Positions 52,755 to 62,923 are shown, numbered from the stretch's first letter. The stretch: 64,000 nucleotides of DNA from PALG01 sp964495885 (GCA_964495885.1 CAZBWO010000004.1:62001-126000), one strand, 5' to 3'. Made by a program: numbers and translations. The notes: generated from the sequence alone by a model not told the origin.

Positions 52755-53096
52755 TTGCCAAAATTATAAAAAAAGGACTCTTTACTTTCCCTTATATAGA
52801 AGTGCTGCTGTACATTTTTTTTAGTTTACAATCAATAATTGACGCTTTTTGACCATTTCAGAAAAAATTTTCAAAAAACGAAAACGATATAGTTGACAAT
52901 CTTTCTACAAATGAGCATTACCTAAAATCATCAATCATTGAAAAGTCCATAATTTAAAGTCGTTATTTTTTAGGATTTCGCAATACTGGATATGCTTTAT
53001 TCGTAAATTGCTAATTGCTTGATTTTTTTATAGTTAAAGATTTGAAATACGGTTATTGAGCCCTATGTTTGAAGCATAAATTTTAAAACAATAAAG
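52755..53096. other. gene-free gap with weak promoter
   Basis: A 342-base AT-rich gap between divergent genes. I see the TTG (53015-53017) and AAGATTTG (53037-53044) pair 19 bases apart, a weak match to the Bacteroidota promoter of the CBM48-like gene, but no RNA gene and no coding sequence. Confidence 0.4.
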
Positions 53097-53393
53097 ATGG
53101 CTATTACAAAGCAATATTTAAAATCAAAACCTATCTGTAAAGTTACTTTTACTGTCCCAGCCGAAACTGCTGAAGAAGTGAAAGTAGTAGGTACTTTCAA
53201 TGAGTGGAATGCTAAAAAGAATCCATTGAAAAAATTGAAAAACGGAACCTTTAAAGGAACCGTAGATTTAGAAAAAGATCAATCCTACGAATTTCGTTAT
53301 GTGGTTGATGGAAACTACATTAACGACGAACAAGCCGATGCCTATGCATGGAATGAGTTTGCTTGGGACGAAAACGGCGTATTAAATCTGTAA
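53097..53393 (+). CDS. AMPK1-CBM/CBM48-like glycogen-binding protein
   Basis: A 98-residue single-domain protein with a carbohydrate-binding module of the isoamylase-N/AMPK beta type: VTFTVPAETAEEVKVVGTFNEWN, LKKLKNGTFKGTVDL and YEFRYVVDG. Such stand-alone modules bind glycogen or starch; this one has no enzyme attached. Ends in a strong terminator at 53417. Probably monocistronic. Confidence 0.87.
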   Translation: MAITKQYLKSKPICKVTFTVPAETAEEVKVVGTFNEWNAKKNPLKKLKNGTFKGTVDLEKDQSYEFRYVVDGNYINDEQADAYAWNEFAWDENGVLNL

Positions 53394-53416
53394 GGATTCA
53401 ATTAGTTTGGTTAGAC

Positions 53417-53444
53417 AAAAAAGCCCGCTTCTGCGGGCTTTTTT
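53417..53444. terminator. bidirectional intrinsic terminator
   Basis: AAAAAAGCCCGC (53417-53428), loop TTCT, GCGGGCTTTTTT (53433-53444). It sits between convergent genes and its far edge touches the aminopeptidase stop region. Confidence 0.85.
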
Positions 53445-54733
53445 TATTGCATTAATTCTTCTATTTCGGCTGCTTCAATAGGAATGTCCCTCATTAAATT
53501 GAAAGGTTCCCCTTCCTTTTGGATCACCACATCATCTTCCAATCTAATTCCAAAACCTTCCGCTGGAATATATATTCCCGGCTCTACCGTAAATACCATG
53601 TTTGCTTTCATGGGCTCCCATAAAATACCATAATCATGGGTGTCCAACCCCAAATGATGACTGGTTCCGTGCATGAAGTATTTTTTGTACGCAGGCCAAT
53701 CTGGGTTTTCGTTTTGCACATCTGCTTTATCCAAAAGTCCCAAGCCTAATAATTCCGAAGTCATTAACTTCCCAACCTCAACATGATATTCCTTCCAAAG
53801 CGCTCCAGGCACTAACATTTTAGTGGCCTCATCCTTTACGCGAAGGACCGCATTATACACTTCTTTTTGTCTTGAGGTAAATGTCCCATTTACCGGAATG
53901 GTTCGGGTCATATCACTGCTGTAATTGGCGTATTCGGCACCAACGTCCATTAAGATTAGCTCCCCATCCTTGCATTGTTGGTTGTTTTCAATGTAGTGAA
54001 GCACATTGGCATTATTCCCGCTGGCAACGATAGGGGTATACGCAAATCCCTTCGAACGGTTCCGAAGGAATTCATGCATGTATTCTGCCTCTATTTCATA
54101 TTCCCAAACACCTGGCTTTACAAAACCTAAAACCCTTCTAAAACCCTTTTCGGTAATCTTACAGGCCTTTTGTAGCAATTCAATTTCAATGGCATTTTTC
54201 ACAGATCGTAACCGTTGCAAAATAGGATTGCTCTTGGCCCAGCTATGTGCAGGATATTTTGCCTTGGTTTTTTTAATGAATCGGTCTTCACGGGTTTCGG
54301 TTTCTACATTTGCCCTGTAATGCTCGTTGGTATTGAAATAAATGGTTTCGGACTGTGCCATTAATTCCGCAAAAATTTTATCGAATTCTGAAAGCCAATA
54401 CACGGTTTTGATACCGCTTACTTCAAAAGCCCGCTCTTTGGTAAGCTTCTCCCCTTCCCAAATAGCAATATGTTCATTGGTCTCCCGAACGAATAAAATT
54501 TCACGGTGCTTTTCTTCTACGGCATCCGGAAACAAAAGCAACATACTCTCTTCCTGGTCTACCCCACTCAGGTAAAAAATATCGCGATGTTGCTGAAACG
54601 GAATGGTACTATCTGCACTAATGGGATATATGTCATTACTATTAAAAACCGCCAAGCTCTTGGGCTTCATCTGCGCCATGAAGTTTTTACGGTTTTTAAT
54701 AAAAAGATCGTGATTAATGGCTTGGTATTTCAT
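53444..54733 (-). CDS. Xaa-Pro aminopeptidase-like (M24B) peptidase
   Basis: A 429-residue aminopeptidase P-family enzyme which removes N-terminal residues before Pro. N-terminal creatinase-like domain (about 1-165), then the pita-bread metal site: MDVGAEYANYSSDMTRT (two Asp), GTSHHLGLDTHDYG (His), FTVEPGIYIP (Glu) and GIRLEDDV (Glu). Length is right for PepP. It is divergent from the VPS10-like gene. Confidence 0.93.
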   Translation of the reverse strand: MKYQAINHDLFIKNRKNFMAQMKPKSLAVFNSNDIYPISADSTIPFQQHRDIFYLSGVDQEESMLLLFPDAVEEKHREILFVRETNEHIAIWEGEKLTKERAFEVSGIKTVYWLSEFDKIFAELMAQSETIYFNTNEHYRANVETETREDRFIKKTKAKYPAHSWAKSNPILQRLRSVKNAIEIELLQKACKITEKGFRRVLGFVKPGVWEYEIEAEYMHEFLRNRSKGFAYTPIVASGNNANVLHYIENNQQCKDGELILMDVGAEYANYSSDMTRTIPVNGTFTSRQKEVYNAVLRVKDEATKMLVPGALWKEYHVEVGKLMTSELLGLGLLDKADVQNENPDWPAYKKYFMHGTSHHLGLDTHDYGILWEPMKANMVFTVEPGIYIPAEGFGIRLEDDVVIQKEGEPFNLMRDIPIEAAEIEELMQ

Positions 54734-54848
54734 CTTATTTTATGAGTTTCTTCAAAATTAGGGAATTTGGTAGGTTCTGTTAAACTTCTTCCAAGAATTT
54801 TGACGTATTTTTAGGATTCTCTATTTTTCTGAAATCAAAATCAACCAA

Positions 54849-57689
54849 ATGAAGTATTTTTCCATCCTATTCCTTTTATTATTTCCATTAGGAATTATTG
54901 CACAACCTACTGCTACCCCTGCAGAAAATGTAATGAACTCTCTTGAACAAAAGGAATCCCTTGCCCAAAATTCCTTAGTTCAAAAACTGCCTTTCAGAAA
55001 CATTGGCCCTACTGTAATGAGTGGTCGGGTAGTAGATTTGGCCGTCAATCCCAAAAACCCCACCGAATTTTATGTTGGCTATGCCAGTGGAGGGGTTTGG
55101 TATACCAACAATAACGGCACCAGCTTTACCCCAGTATTAGACAACAGCCCCACCCAAAATGTGGGTGCCTTAGCCGTAGACTGGAACACAAGAACCCTCT
55201 GGGTAGGTACTGGGGAAGTAAATGCTTCCCGTTCTTCTTATGCGGGGATTGGGCTGTTAAAAAGTACAGACAACGGAAAATCCTGGCAACATATGGGCTT
55301 AGAGGATACCCACCACATTGGTAATATCCTTATTAACCCTCAGAATTCAAATGAAATAGTGGTAGGAGCCGTTGGTCATCTTTATTCCGAAAATACGGAA
55401 AGAGGAATTTACAAAACGGTAGATGGCGGAAAAACTTGGAACCGAACCTTATTTATAGATAATCATACCGGAATCATTGATGTTGGCGTAAATCCTACAA
55501 ATTTCAATACCATGTATGCCTCGGCTTGGGATAAAGACCGAAAAGCATGGAATTTCAACGGGAATGGCCCTTCAAGCGGACTCTACAAAAGTACCAATGG
55601 GGGTACTACTTGGACAAAAATTTCGGTGGAAGGCAGCGGACTTCCAACAGGAGATGGTGTTGGCAGAATGGGGCTTGCAGTGGTAGATGACAATACAGTG
55701 TACCTCATTCACGATAGCCAATTCCGAAGGGAAAAAGAAAAAGAGGAAACAGCTTCAGAATCCCTTGAAAAAGAAGATTTCAAACAAATGAGCGCTTCCG
55801 CATTCCAAAATCTCGACAACAAAAAACTGGAAGGTTTCCTTCGCGGCAATAATTTTCCGCAGAAGTACACGGCTGCTTCTGTAAAGGATATGATTCAAAA
55901 AGGAACTGCCAAACCAGCAGATTTAGCCATTTATCTAGAAGACGCCAATACATTATTGTTTGACACGCCTGTGGTAGGCGCAGAAGTTTATAAAAGTACC
56001 AATGGCGGAAAAACCTGGAAGAAAACCCATGAGGGGTACTTGGATGGCTTGTATTATTCCTATGGATATTACTTCGGAAAGATTCATGTTTCCCCAAAAA
56101 ATGCGAATGCCATTTATATTTACGGAGTGCCTATCATAAAATCAAAAGATGGCGGAAAAACCTTCTCCTCCATTGATGCCGAAAATGTGCATGCAGATCA
56201 CCATTCCTTATGGATTAACCCCAATAACCCCAACCACCTTATTAACGGAAACGACGGCGGTGTAAATATTAGTTATGACGATGGTGAACACTGGACCAAA
56301 TGTAACACTCCCGCCGTAGGACAATTTTATGCAGTAAATATTGATCATGCAGAACCGTACAATGTTTACGGCGGACTTCAGGATAATGGGGTTTGGGTTG
56401 GCCCAAACACTACGGAAGAAAATGTAGCTTGGCACCAAAATGGGCAATACCCCTATGAAATGATCATGGGTGGGGACGGGATGCAAATACAAATAGATAA
56501 AAGAGACCGAAATATTGTCTATACCGGATTTCAATTTGGAAATTATTTCCGGCTTGACCGAAAGACCAATCAGAATACTTACATCCAACCTAAACATGAA
56601 CTTGGTGAAAGTCCGTACCGCTTCAACTGGCAAACACCTATATTATTAAGTTCCCACAACCAGGATATTTTGTATCTGGGCGGAAACAAATTAATGCGCA
56701 GCCTGAACCAAGGAAACGACTGGGAAGCAATTTCTGGGGATCTCACGAATGGAGGAAAAGTTGGAAATGTTGCCTACGGAACCTTAACCAGTATTTCGGA
56801 ATCCCCCTTCCAATTTGGATTACTTTACACGGGAAGTGATGATGGAAAAGTGTATGTTTCCAAAAATTCGGGAGCCGATTGGGCATTGATTTCAAACTCT
56901 TTCCCAAAGGATTTATGGGTGAGTAGGGTCATTGCTTCAGCTCACGAAAAATCAAGAGTATACGTCACATTGAATGGGTATCGTTGGGATCACTTTGAAC
57001 CGTATGCCTATGTAAGTGAGGACTATGGGAAAACATGGACTTCCATTACTGGAAATTTACCATTATCACCAGTAAATGTTATCAAGGAAGATCCTGAAAA
57101 CGAGAATATCTTATACCTGGGAACCGATAATGGAGCATACGTTTCCTTAAATCGGGGAAAAAGTTGGCAGCCTTTCGCGGAAGGACTCCCCAATGTAGCC
57201 TTTCATGATTTGGTGATTCAGCCGGAAGCAAAAGATTTGGTACTAGGCACCCATGGGCGATCCATCTATATTGCAGACGTATCACTACTACAGCAATTGA
57301 ATGAAAACACTCTTGAGGAAGTACTTTTGAGTGCCGTAGATCCTATTCGTTCCTCTCGAAGATGGGGAAGTAGTTTCAGTGATTGGAGTGAGGTGTATGA
57401 ACCTTCGGTAGACCTCCAGTTTTATAGTCCAAGCAACGGAAAGGCTACTTTTACGGTTACTTCCGAAGAAGGAACATCACTACAATCATGGGAAGTGGAT
57501 GCGGTAAAAGGCATCAATACCGCAACCTATGATGTAAGCCTTTCCAAAAAAGGAGTGAAAGCCCTGGAAAAAGAAGATAGTAAAATAACGGAAGCAGATA
57601 ACGGGAAAACCTATCTTCCAAAAGGAACTTATACCATTTCTGTTGCAATTGGAGGAAAATCAACCAAACAAACATTGGAAGTCAAATAA
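54849..57689 (+). CDS. secreted VPS10/BNR-repeat propeller protein
   Basis: A 946-residue exported protein with a signal peptide (about 1-18). The body (about 50-815) is a series of sortilin/VPS10-type or BNR Asp-box repeats with S/T-x-D-G-G-K-T-W motifs, for example YKTVDGGKTW and YKSTNGGKTW, twice in the first half and again near 780. They should form one or two beta propellers. A C-terminal beta domain (about 850-946) follows. In databases such proteins are often labelled glycosyl hydrolase, but no catalytic residues are evident. No T9SS tail is apparent. Function unknown. Confidence 0.85.
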   Translation: MKYFSILFLLLFPLGIIAQPTATPAENVMNSLEQKESLAQNSLVQKLPFRNIGPTVMSGRVVDLAVNPKNPTEFYVGYASGGVWYTNNNGTSFTPVLDNSPTQNVGALAVDWNTRTLWVGTGEVNASRSSYAGIGLLKSTDNGKSWQHMGLEDTHHIGNILINPQNSNEIVVGAVGHLYSENTERGIYKTVDGGKTWNRTLFIDNHTGIIDVGVNPTNFNTMYASAWDKDRKAWNFNGNGPSSGLYKSTNGGTTWTKISVEGSGLPTGDGVGRMGLAVVDDNTVYLIHDSQFRREKEKEETASESLEKEDFKQMSASAFQNLDNKKLEGFLRGNNFPQKYTAASVKDMIQKGTAKPADLAIYLEDANTLLFDTPVVGAEVYKSTNGGKTWKKTHEGYLDGLYYSYGYYFGKIHVSPKNANAIYIYGVPIIKSKDGGKTFSSIDAENVHADHHSLWINPNNPNHLINGNDGGVNISYDDGEHWTKCNTPAVGQFYAVNIDHAEPYNVYGGLQDNGVWVGPNTTEENVAWHQNGQYPYEMIMGGDGMQIQIDKRDRNIVYTGFQFGNYFRLDRKTNQNTYIQPKHELGESPYRFNWQTPILLSSHNQDILYLGGNKLMRSLNQGNDWEAISGDLTNGGKVGNVAYGTLTSISESPFQFGLLYTGSDDGKVYVSKNSGADWALISNSFPKDLWVSRVIASAHEKSRVYVTLNGYRWDHFEPYAYVSEDYGKTWTSITGNLPLSPVNVIKEDPENENILYLGTDNGAYVSLNRGKSWQPFAEGLPNVAFHDLVIQPEAKDLVLGTHGRSIYIADVSLLQQLNENTLEEVLLSAVDPIRSSRRWGSSFSDWSEVYEPSVDLQFYSPSNGKATFTVTSEEGTSLQSWEVDAVKGINTATYDVSLSKKGVKALEKEDSKITEADNGKTYLPKGTYTISVAIGGKSTKQTLEVK

Positions 57690-57741
57690 TTTCAAGTTTG
57701 TTTAAATTGGTTCTAAATTCATCCTAAAACATTTGGCAAAG

Positions 57742-57773
57742 TTTGGGTTTAAATCATTTGAGCCGTATTTTTG
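57742..57773 (+). promoter_or_regulatory. sdh promoter, TTTG-N20-TATTTTTG
   Basis: TTTG (57742-57745) and TATTTTTG (57766-57773) with 20-base spacing form a full Bacteroidota promoter, 28 bases before the sdhC ATG. Confidence 0.65.
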
Positions 57774-57800
57774 TATGTCTAAATCTTGAAAAAAGCAACT

Positions 57801-58466
57801 ATGGGATTACTCTCCTCTTCCATCGCTAGAAAATTCGCGATGGCACTTTCGGGATTATTTTTAGTCCTCTTTTTAGCACAGCACTTCACTATTAACCTAA
57901 CTTCGGTTATTGCACCAGACACTTTTAATAGTTGGTCTCATTTTATGGGAACCAATGGGCTGGTTCAGGGTGTTTTACAACCCGTTCTGATTTTTGGGGT
58001 AATCTTCCATTTTATGATGGGATTTGTACTTGAAATCAAAAACCGAAACGCTCGTGCAGTGAAATACAAAAGTTTTAAAGGAAATGCCAACTCCAGCTGG
58101 GCTTCCCGAAATATGATTATTTCCGGAATTGTGGTGCTCGCCTTTTTGGGATTGCATTTTTATGATTTTTGGGTGCCAGAAATTGTACACAAATACTTTG
58201 AATCACACCCAGAAGATCCTACCCGCTACTACGCAGAAACTGTTCATAAATTTGAAAGCCCCGTACGCACAGGTTTGTATGTGGTTGCATTCATTTTATT
58301 AGCACTCCACCTTTGGCATGGTTTCGCATCTTCATTCCAGAGTGTAGGTTTTAATAATAAGTATTCACGTGCACTGAAAGGAGTAACCAAAGCATTTGCA
58401 ATTCTTATTCCTTTAGGCTTTATTTTTATTGCACTATACCATCATTTTAATCAAATTGCCCACTAA
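57801..58466 (+). CDS. sdhC: succinate dehydrogenase cytochrome b subunit
   Basis: A 221-residue five-helix diheme-type cytochrome b anchoring SdhAB in the membrane, the form used with menaquinone in Bacteroidota. SSIARKFAMALSGLFLVLFLAQH has the conserved heme His, and HLWHGFASSFQSVG and LYHHFNQIAH hold others. Start ATG 57801 is chosen over an in-frame TTG at 57786. Followed by sdhA after 12 bases. Confidence 0.92.
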   Translation: MGLLSSSIARKFAMALSGLFLVLFLAQHFTINLTSVIAPDTFNSWSHFMGTNGLVQGVLQPVLIFGVIFHFMMGFVLEIKNRNARAVKYKSFKGNANSSWASRNMIISGIVVLAFLGLHFYDFWVPEIVHKYFESHPEDPTRYYAETVHKFESPVRTGLYVVAFILLALHLWHGFASSFQSVGFNNKYSRALKGVTKAFAILIPLGFIFIALYHHFNQIAH

Positions 58467-58478
58467 AACGCTACGATT

Positions 58479-60479
58479 ATGTCATTAGAAGCACAATTAC
58501 CAAAAGGACCCCTAGCCGATAAGTGGACCAAACATAAAAACGATATAGATCTAGTAAACCCAGCCAATAAACGGAACATAGATGTTATTGTAGTGGGAAC
58601 AGGACTTGCGGGGGGTAGTGCCGCTGCCACCCTAGCCGAATTAGGCTATAACGTAAAAACATTTTGCTATCAGGATTCCCCTAGAAGGGCGCACTCCATT
58701 GCGGCGCAAGGAGGAATCAATGCAGCAAAGAATTATCAAGGGGATGGAGATTCTGTCTACCGACTCTTTTATGACACCATCAAAGGAGGGGATTATCGTT
58801 CCCGGGAAGAAAACGTTTACCGACTTGCAGAAGTATCTGCCAATATTATTGATCAATGCGTGGCGCAAGGAGTTCCATTTGCGCGGGAATATGGTGGATT
58901 ATTAGACAACCGCTCTTTTGGAGGGGTGCTGGTATCCCGAACATTCTACGCAAAAGGACAAACAGGACAACAATTACTATTAGGTGCATATTCTGCGATG
59001 AACAGACAAATTAACCGTGGAAAAATAAAATCCTACAATAGACATGAAATGTTGGATTTGGTAATTGTAAACGGAAAAGCCCGAGGGATCATTGCCAGGG
59101 ATTTGGTTACCGGTAAGATTGAACGCCATTCTGCACACGCTGTTGTAGTAGCCTCTGGAGGCTACGGAAATGTCTTTTTTCTTTCCACCAATGCCATGGG
59201 AAGCAACGTAACTGCTTCCTGGAAAATACACAAAAAGGGCGCCTACTTTGCCAACCCTTGTTATACCCAAATCCACCCAACCTGTATCCCTGTTTCGGGA
59301 GACCACCAATCAAAGCTTACCTTGATGTCTGAGTCCCTACGGAATGACGGACGTATTTGGGTGCCTAAAAAATTGGAAGACGCCAAAGCTATTCGGGAAG
59401 GCAAATTAAAACCTACCGAACTTAAAGAGGAAGACCGTGACTATTATTTGGAGCGTCGTTATCCTTCTTTCGGAAACTTAGTGCCCCGCGATGTTGCTTC
59501 CCGTGCAGCTAAAGAACGTTGTGACGCTGGTTTCGGTGTGAATAAAACCGGTGAAGCGGTTTACTTAGATTTCGCTTCGGCCATTATGCGCTACGGAAAA
59601 GAACAAGCGGCCATTCAGCATATTGAAAATCCTTCCGAAGCTACTATTAGGGAATTAGGGGAAAAAGTAATTGAAAACAAATACGGAAACCTGTTCCAGA
59701 TGTATGAAAAAATTGTAGACCAGAATCCGTACAAAACCCCTATGATGATTTATCCAGCAGTACATTACACCATGGGCGGTATCTGGGTAGATTACAATCT
59801 TATGACGACCATTCCCGGTTGTTATGCTGCCGGTGAAGCTAATTTTAGCGATCACGGTGCAAACCGTCTGGGAGCTAGTGCTTTGATGCAGGGATTGGCA
59901 GATGGGTATTTCGTACTTCCCTACACAATTGGGGATTACCTTTCGGATGATATTCGTACCGGACCAATTTCTACTGATCTTCCTGAATTTGAAGAAGCCG
60001 AAAATAGTGTTCGTTCTCAATTGGAAAAATTGGTCAATAATAATGGAACCAAAAGTGTAGATCATTTCCACAAGCGATTGGGAAAAATTATGTGGAATAA
60101 ATGCGGAATGTCCCGTAATGCAAAAGAGCTGCAAGAAGCAATTGCTGAAATTAAAGAATTACGAGAAGAATTCTGGAAAGAAGTGAAAGTGCCTGGTGGC
60201 ATAGACGAAATGAATCCTGAACTAGAGAAAGCTGGGCGTGTTGCCGATTTCCTAGAACTGGGTGAACTATTCGCTAAAGATGCGCTTCACAGAAATGAAT
60301 CCTGTGGGGGACACTTCCGTGAGGAATACCAAACTGAAGAAGGGGAAGCCCTAAGGGACGATGAAAACTTTATGTATGTTGCCGCTTGGGAATACAAAGG
60401 AGCACCTAGTGATGCGGTATTGCACAAAGAAAATCTGGAATACGAAAATATTGAAGTTAAAACCCGTTCATACAAGTAG
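58479..60479 (+). CDS. sdhA: succinate dehydrogenase/fumarate reductase flavoprotein
   Basis: A 666-residue flavoprotein. GTGLAGGSAAATLAELGY binds FAD (about 37-54), the flavin-linking His is in RRAHSIAAQGG (about H71), and the active-site HPT in IHPTCIPVSG and R in GANRLGASAL. It oxidises succinate to fumarate and passes electrons to SdhB. Between sdhC and sdhB with 12- and 3-base gaps. Confidence 0.96.
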   Translation: MSLEAQLPKGPLADKWTKHKNDIDLVNPANKRNIDVIVVGTGLAGGSAAATLAELGYNVKTFCYQDSPRRAHSIAAQGGINAAKNYQGDGDSVYRLFYDTIKGGDYRSREENVYRLAEVSANIIDQCVAQGVPFAREYGGLLDNRSFGGVLVSRTFYAKGQTGQQLLLGAYSAMNRQINRGKIKSYNRHEMLDLVIVNGKARGIIARDLVTGKIERHSAHAVVVASGGYGNVFFLSTNAMGSNVTASWKIHKKGAYFANPCYTQIHPTCIPVSGDHQSKLTLMSESLRNDGRIWVPKKLEDAKAIREGKLKPTELKEEDRDYYLERRYPSFGNLVPRDVASRAAKERCDAGFGVNKTGEAVYLDFASAIMRYGKEQAAIQHIENPSEATIRELGEKVIENKYGNLFQMYEKIVDQNPYKTPMMIYPAVHYTMGGIWVDYNLMTTIPGCYAAGEANFSDHGANRLGASALMQGLADGYFVLPYTIGDYLSDDIRTGPISTDLPEFEEAENSVRSQLEKLVNNNGTKSVDHFHKRLGKIMWNKCGMSRNAKELQEAIAEIKELREEFWKEVKVPGGIDEMNPELEKAGRVADFLELGELFAKDALHRNESCGGHFREEYQTEEGEALRDDENFMYVAAWEYKGAPSDAVLHKENLEYENIEVKTRSYK

Positions 60480-60482
60480 ATT

Positions 60483-61229
60483 ATGAAGCTTACATTAAAA
60501 ATTTGGAGACAAAAGAACAACCAATCCAAGGGTAGTTTTCAAGATTATTCCCTTGATGGCGTGGAAGGCGATATGTCCTTTTTGGAAATGTTGGATGTAT
60601 TGAACGAGCAACTTATAGATAAAGGTGAAGAGCCCGTGGTTTTTGATCATGATTGTCGTGAAGGAATCTGCGGTTCCTGTTCCCTTCAAATCAATGGGGA
60701 ACCACACGGACCTGACAGGTTGGTAACCACCTGCCAATTGCATATGCGAAAATTTAATGATGGGGACACCATTGTCATTGAACCGTTTAGGGCAAAGGCT
60801 TTTCCTGTCATTAAAGATTTAATGGTAGACCGAAGTTCTTTCGACCGCATTCAGCAAGCAGGAGGATATATTTCGGTAAATACCTCCGGAAACACCATCG
60901 ATGCAAACGCAATCCCAGTAGAAAAAGAAGCTGCCGATGAATCCTTCAACGCAGCAACTTGTATAGGATGTGGTGCATGTGTTGCAGCATGTAAAAATGC
61001 CAGCGCGATGTTGTTTACTTCCGCAAAGGTGAGTCAGTTTGCGTTACTTCCACAAGGACAGGTAGAAGCCACCCGAAGGGTGTTGAATATGGTGGAGCAA
61101 ATGGACAAGGAAGGTTTTGGAAACTGTACTAATACGGGGGCTTGTGAAATAGAATGCCCTAAAGGAATTTCCTTGGAAAACATTGCTAGAATGAACAGGG
61201 AATATCTGGCGGCCAGTTTTAAAGGATAA
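60483..61229 (+). CDS. sdhB: succinate dehydrogenase iron-sulfur subunit
   Basis: A 248-residue subunit with three clusters. The 2Fe-2S site is CREGICGSCSLQING and a later Cys in TTCQLH; the 4Fe-4S/3Fe-4S sites are CIGCGACVAACKN and CTNTGACEIECPKGI. It carries electrons from SdhA to menaquinone through SdhC. Last gene of the sdh operon, ending in a terminator. Confidence 0.96.
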   Translation: MKLTLKIWRQKNNQSKGSFQDYSLDGVEGDMSFLEMLDVLNEQLIDKGEEPVVFDHDCREGICGSCSLQINGEPHGPDRLVTTCQLHMRKFNDGDTIVIEPFRAKAFPVIKDLMVDRSSFDRIQQAGGYISVNTSGNTIDANAIPVEKEAADESFNAATCIGCGACVAACKNASAMLFTSAKVSQFALLPQGQVEATRRVLNMVEQMDKEGFGNCTNTGACEIECPKGISLENIARMNREYLAASFKG

Positions 61230-61256
61230 ATTCTACTATTGAAAACAATTATATAT

Positions 61257-61284
61257 AAATCCTGAGTGTTGCTCAGGATTTTTT
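61257..61284 (+). terminator. intrinsic terminator behind sdhB
   Basis: AATCCTGAG, loop TGTTG, CTCAGGATT followed by T. It ends the sdh operon. Confidence 0.75.
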
Positions 61285-61314
61285 ATTGCCTAAAATTCTT
61301 CCTATTTTGTATAT

Positions 61315-61788
61315 ATGTATAAGGAGCCCAAAATAAAAGTACCAAGATTTCGGGAGGAAAGCGGATTTTATACCACTAAGAAACGCTCGCGGATCATGAG
61401 CAAGATTCGCGGTACCAATTCAAAACCAGAATTATTACTGAGGAAAGCCCTTTGGAAGGCTGGAGTGCGATACCGCATCAACCGTACTAATCTGCCTGGC
61501 AGACCAGATATCTCTATTAAGAAATATAAACTGGCTGTTTTTGTGGATGGCGAATTTTGGCATGGGTATTATTGGGATCAAAAGAAAAACACCATAAAAA
61601 CCAACCGAAAGTTTTGGGTTCCAAAAATCGAACGAAATATGCAACGTGACCGGGAAGTAAACCAAATGCTATCTGAATTAGGATATACGGTCTTCCGGTT
61701 TTGGAGTCATGAAATAAAGAACAATCTCCAGCAATGCATCAATGATTTGCTCACCTACATTGAAACGTATCCAAAACACTATGATTGA
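61315..61788 (+). CDS. vsr: very short patch repair-type endonuclease (Vsr)
   Basis: A 157-residue Vsr-fold endonuclease. KKRSRIMSKIRGTNSKPELLLRKALW has the family Glu (about E39), then PGRPDISIKKYKLAVFVDGEFWHG, with D65 and H83 as the metal and catalytic residues. Vsr nicks at T:G mismatches from deaminated 5-methylcytosine and usually accompanies a DNA cytosine methylase, but none is encoded here. So this is an orphan, or one of the related stand-alone nucleases. It overlaps the aminotransferase gene by eight bases (61781-61788). Confidence 0.88.
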   Translation: MYKEPKIKVPRFREESGFYTTKKRSRIMSKIRGTNSKPELLLRKALWKAGVRYRINRTNLPGRPDISIKKYKLAVFVDGEFWHGYYWDQKKNTIKTNRKFWVPKIERNMQRDREVNQMLSELGYTVFRFWSHEIKNNLQQCINDLLTYIETYPKHYD

Positions 61789-62923
61789 CACTTCAAAACT
61801 CCCAAATTTACAAACTACCATTTTTACGGTGATGAGCCAAATGGCTTCAGCATATAATGCCCTGAATCTTTCGCAGGGATTTCCAAATTTTGAGAGTGAT
61901 CCAGTCCTCATTGAAGCTGTTGCTAAGGCCATGAAAGATGGATACAATCAATATGCCCCTATGCAGGGTGATCTAAAACTACGGGAAGTACTTTCAGAAA
62001 AAATCCATTCCCTCTACGGAAAAACTTATCATCCAGACACAGAATTTACGATTACAGCGGGTGCTACCCAAGCTATTTTTACTGCCATTGCAGCTACAAT
62101 ACACCCTGGCGATGAAGTAATTGTGTTTGCGCCGGCATATGATTGTTATGAACCTTCGGTACAATTATTTGGAGGGATTACCAAAGCAATCCAGCTTGCC
62201 CCGCCCTCCTTTCGGCCCGACTGGCAGGAAGTTGCAGACAGCATCACTTCAAAAACGAAAATGATTATAGTAAATAGTCCGCATAACCCCAGTGGCATGC
62301 TTTTTTTGGAAGAAGATATGCTTCAACTTCAAGATCTCGCTGAAAAACATAATCTTTTGATCATTAGTGACGAAGTATACGAACACATCATTTTTGATGG
62401 GGAATCGCACCAAAGTGCTGCTCGTTTTGAAGCATTATCACAACGCACATTTATCACTGCTTCCTTTGGCAAAACATTTCACAACACTGGTTGGAAAATG
62501 GGTTATTGCGTGGCCCCTAAACCCTTGATGGAAGAATTCCGGAAAGTACATCAATACAATGTCTTTTCGGTGAATCATCCCATACAACGAGGATTGGCAA
62601 CTTACCTTCAGCAACCAAAACATTACACATCGCTTCCTTCTTTTTATGAAGCCAAAAGAAATCTATTCTTACAACTCATTCAAAACTCCCGTTTTAAGTG
62701 GGTTCCTTCCAAAGGCACCTATTTTCAATTATTGGATTATTCTGAAATTACTGATGAACCAGATGTACAGTTTGCAGAAAGACTGACTAAGGAACATCAT
62801 TTGGCAACAATTCCAACTTCTGTTTTCAACAAAGACCAAAAAGATTTCAAGCAATTGAGGGTTTGTTTTGCCAAAACCGAGGAAACCTTGAAAAAAGCCG
62901 CAACCATTTTAAACTCTATTTAG
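61781..62923 (+). CDS. PLP-dependent aminotransferase, methionine aminotransferase type
   Basis: A 380-residue class I aminotransferase. NLSQGFPNFESDP, ITAGATQAIFTAIAA, VNSPHNPSGML, ISDEVYEHI and SFGKTFHNTGWKMGYC (PLP Lys about K231) are present. The match is nearest the methionine/kynurenine aminotransferase group (YbdL/MtnE type), making 2-keto-4-methylthiobutyrate from methionine with a keto acid. Start ATG 61781 lies within the last codons of vsr. Confidence 0.9.
   Translation: MIDTSKLPNLQTTIFTVMSQMASAYNALNLSQGFPNFESDPVLIEAVAKAMKDGYNQYAPMQGDLKLREVLSEKIHSLYGKTYHPDTEFTITAGATQAIFTAIAATIHPGDEVIVFAPAYDCYEPSVQLFGGITKAIQLAPPSFRPDWQEVADSITSKTKMIIVNSPHNPSGMLFLEEDMLQLQDLAEKHNLLIISDEVYEHIIFDGESHQSAARFEALSQRTFITASFGKTFHNTGWKMGYCVAPKPLMEEFRKVHQYNVFSVNHPIQRGLATYLQQPKHYTSLPSFYEAKRNLFLQLIQNSRFKWVPSKGTYFQLLDYSEITDEPDVQFAERLTKEHHLATIPTSVFNKDQKDFKQLRVCFAKTEETLKKAATILNSI

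Noticed and set aside
54849..57689. Glycoside hydrolase annotation for the VPS10/BNR protein
   Set aside because: Asp-box repeats alone are structural; no catalytic acid pair could be identified.
59655..60134. Minus-strand open frame of 159 codons in sdhA
   Set aside because: Shadow of a conserved flavoprotein.
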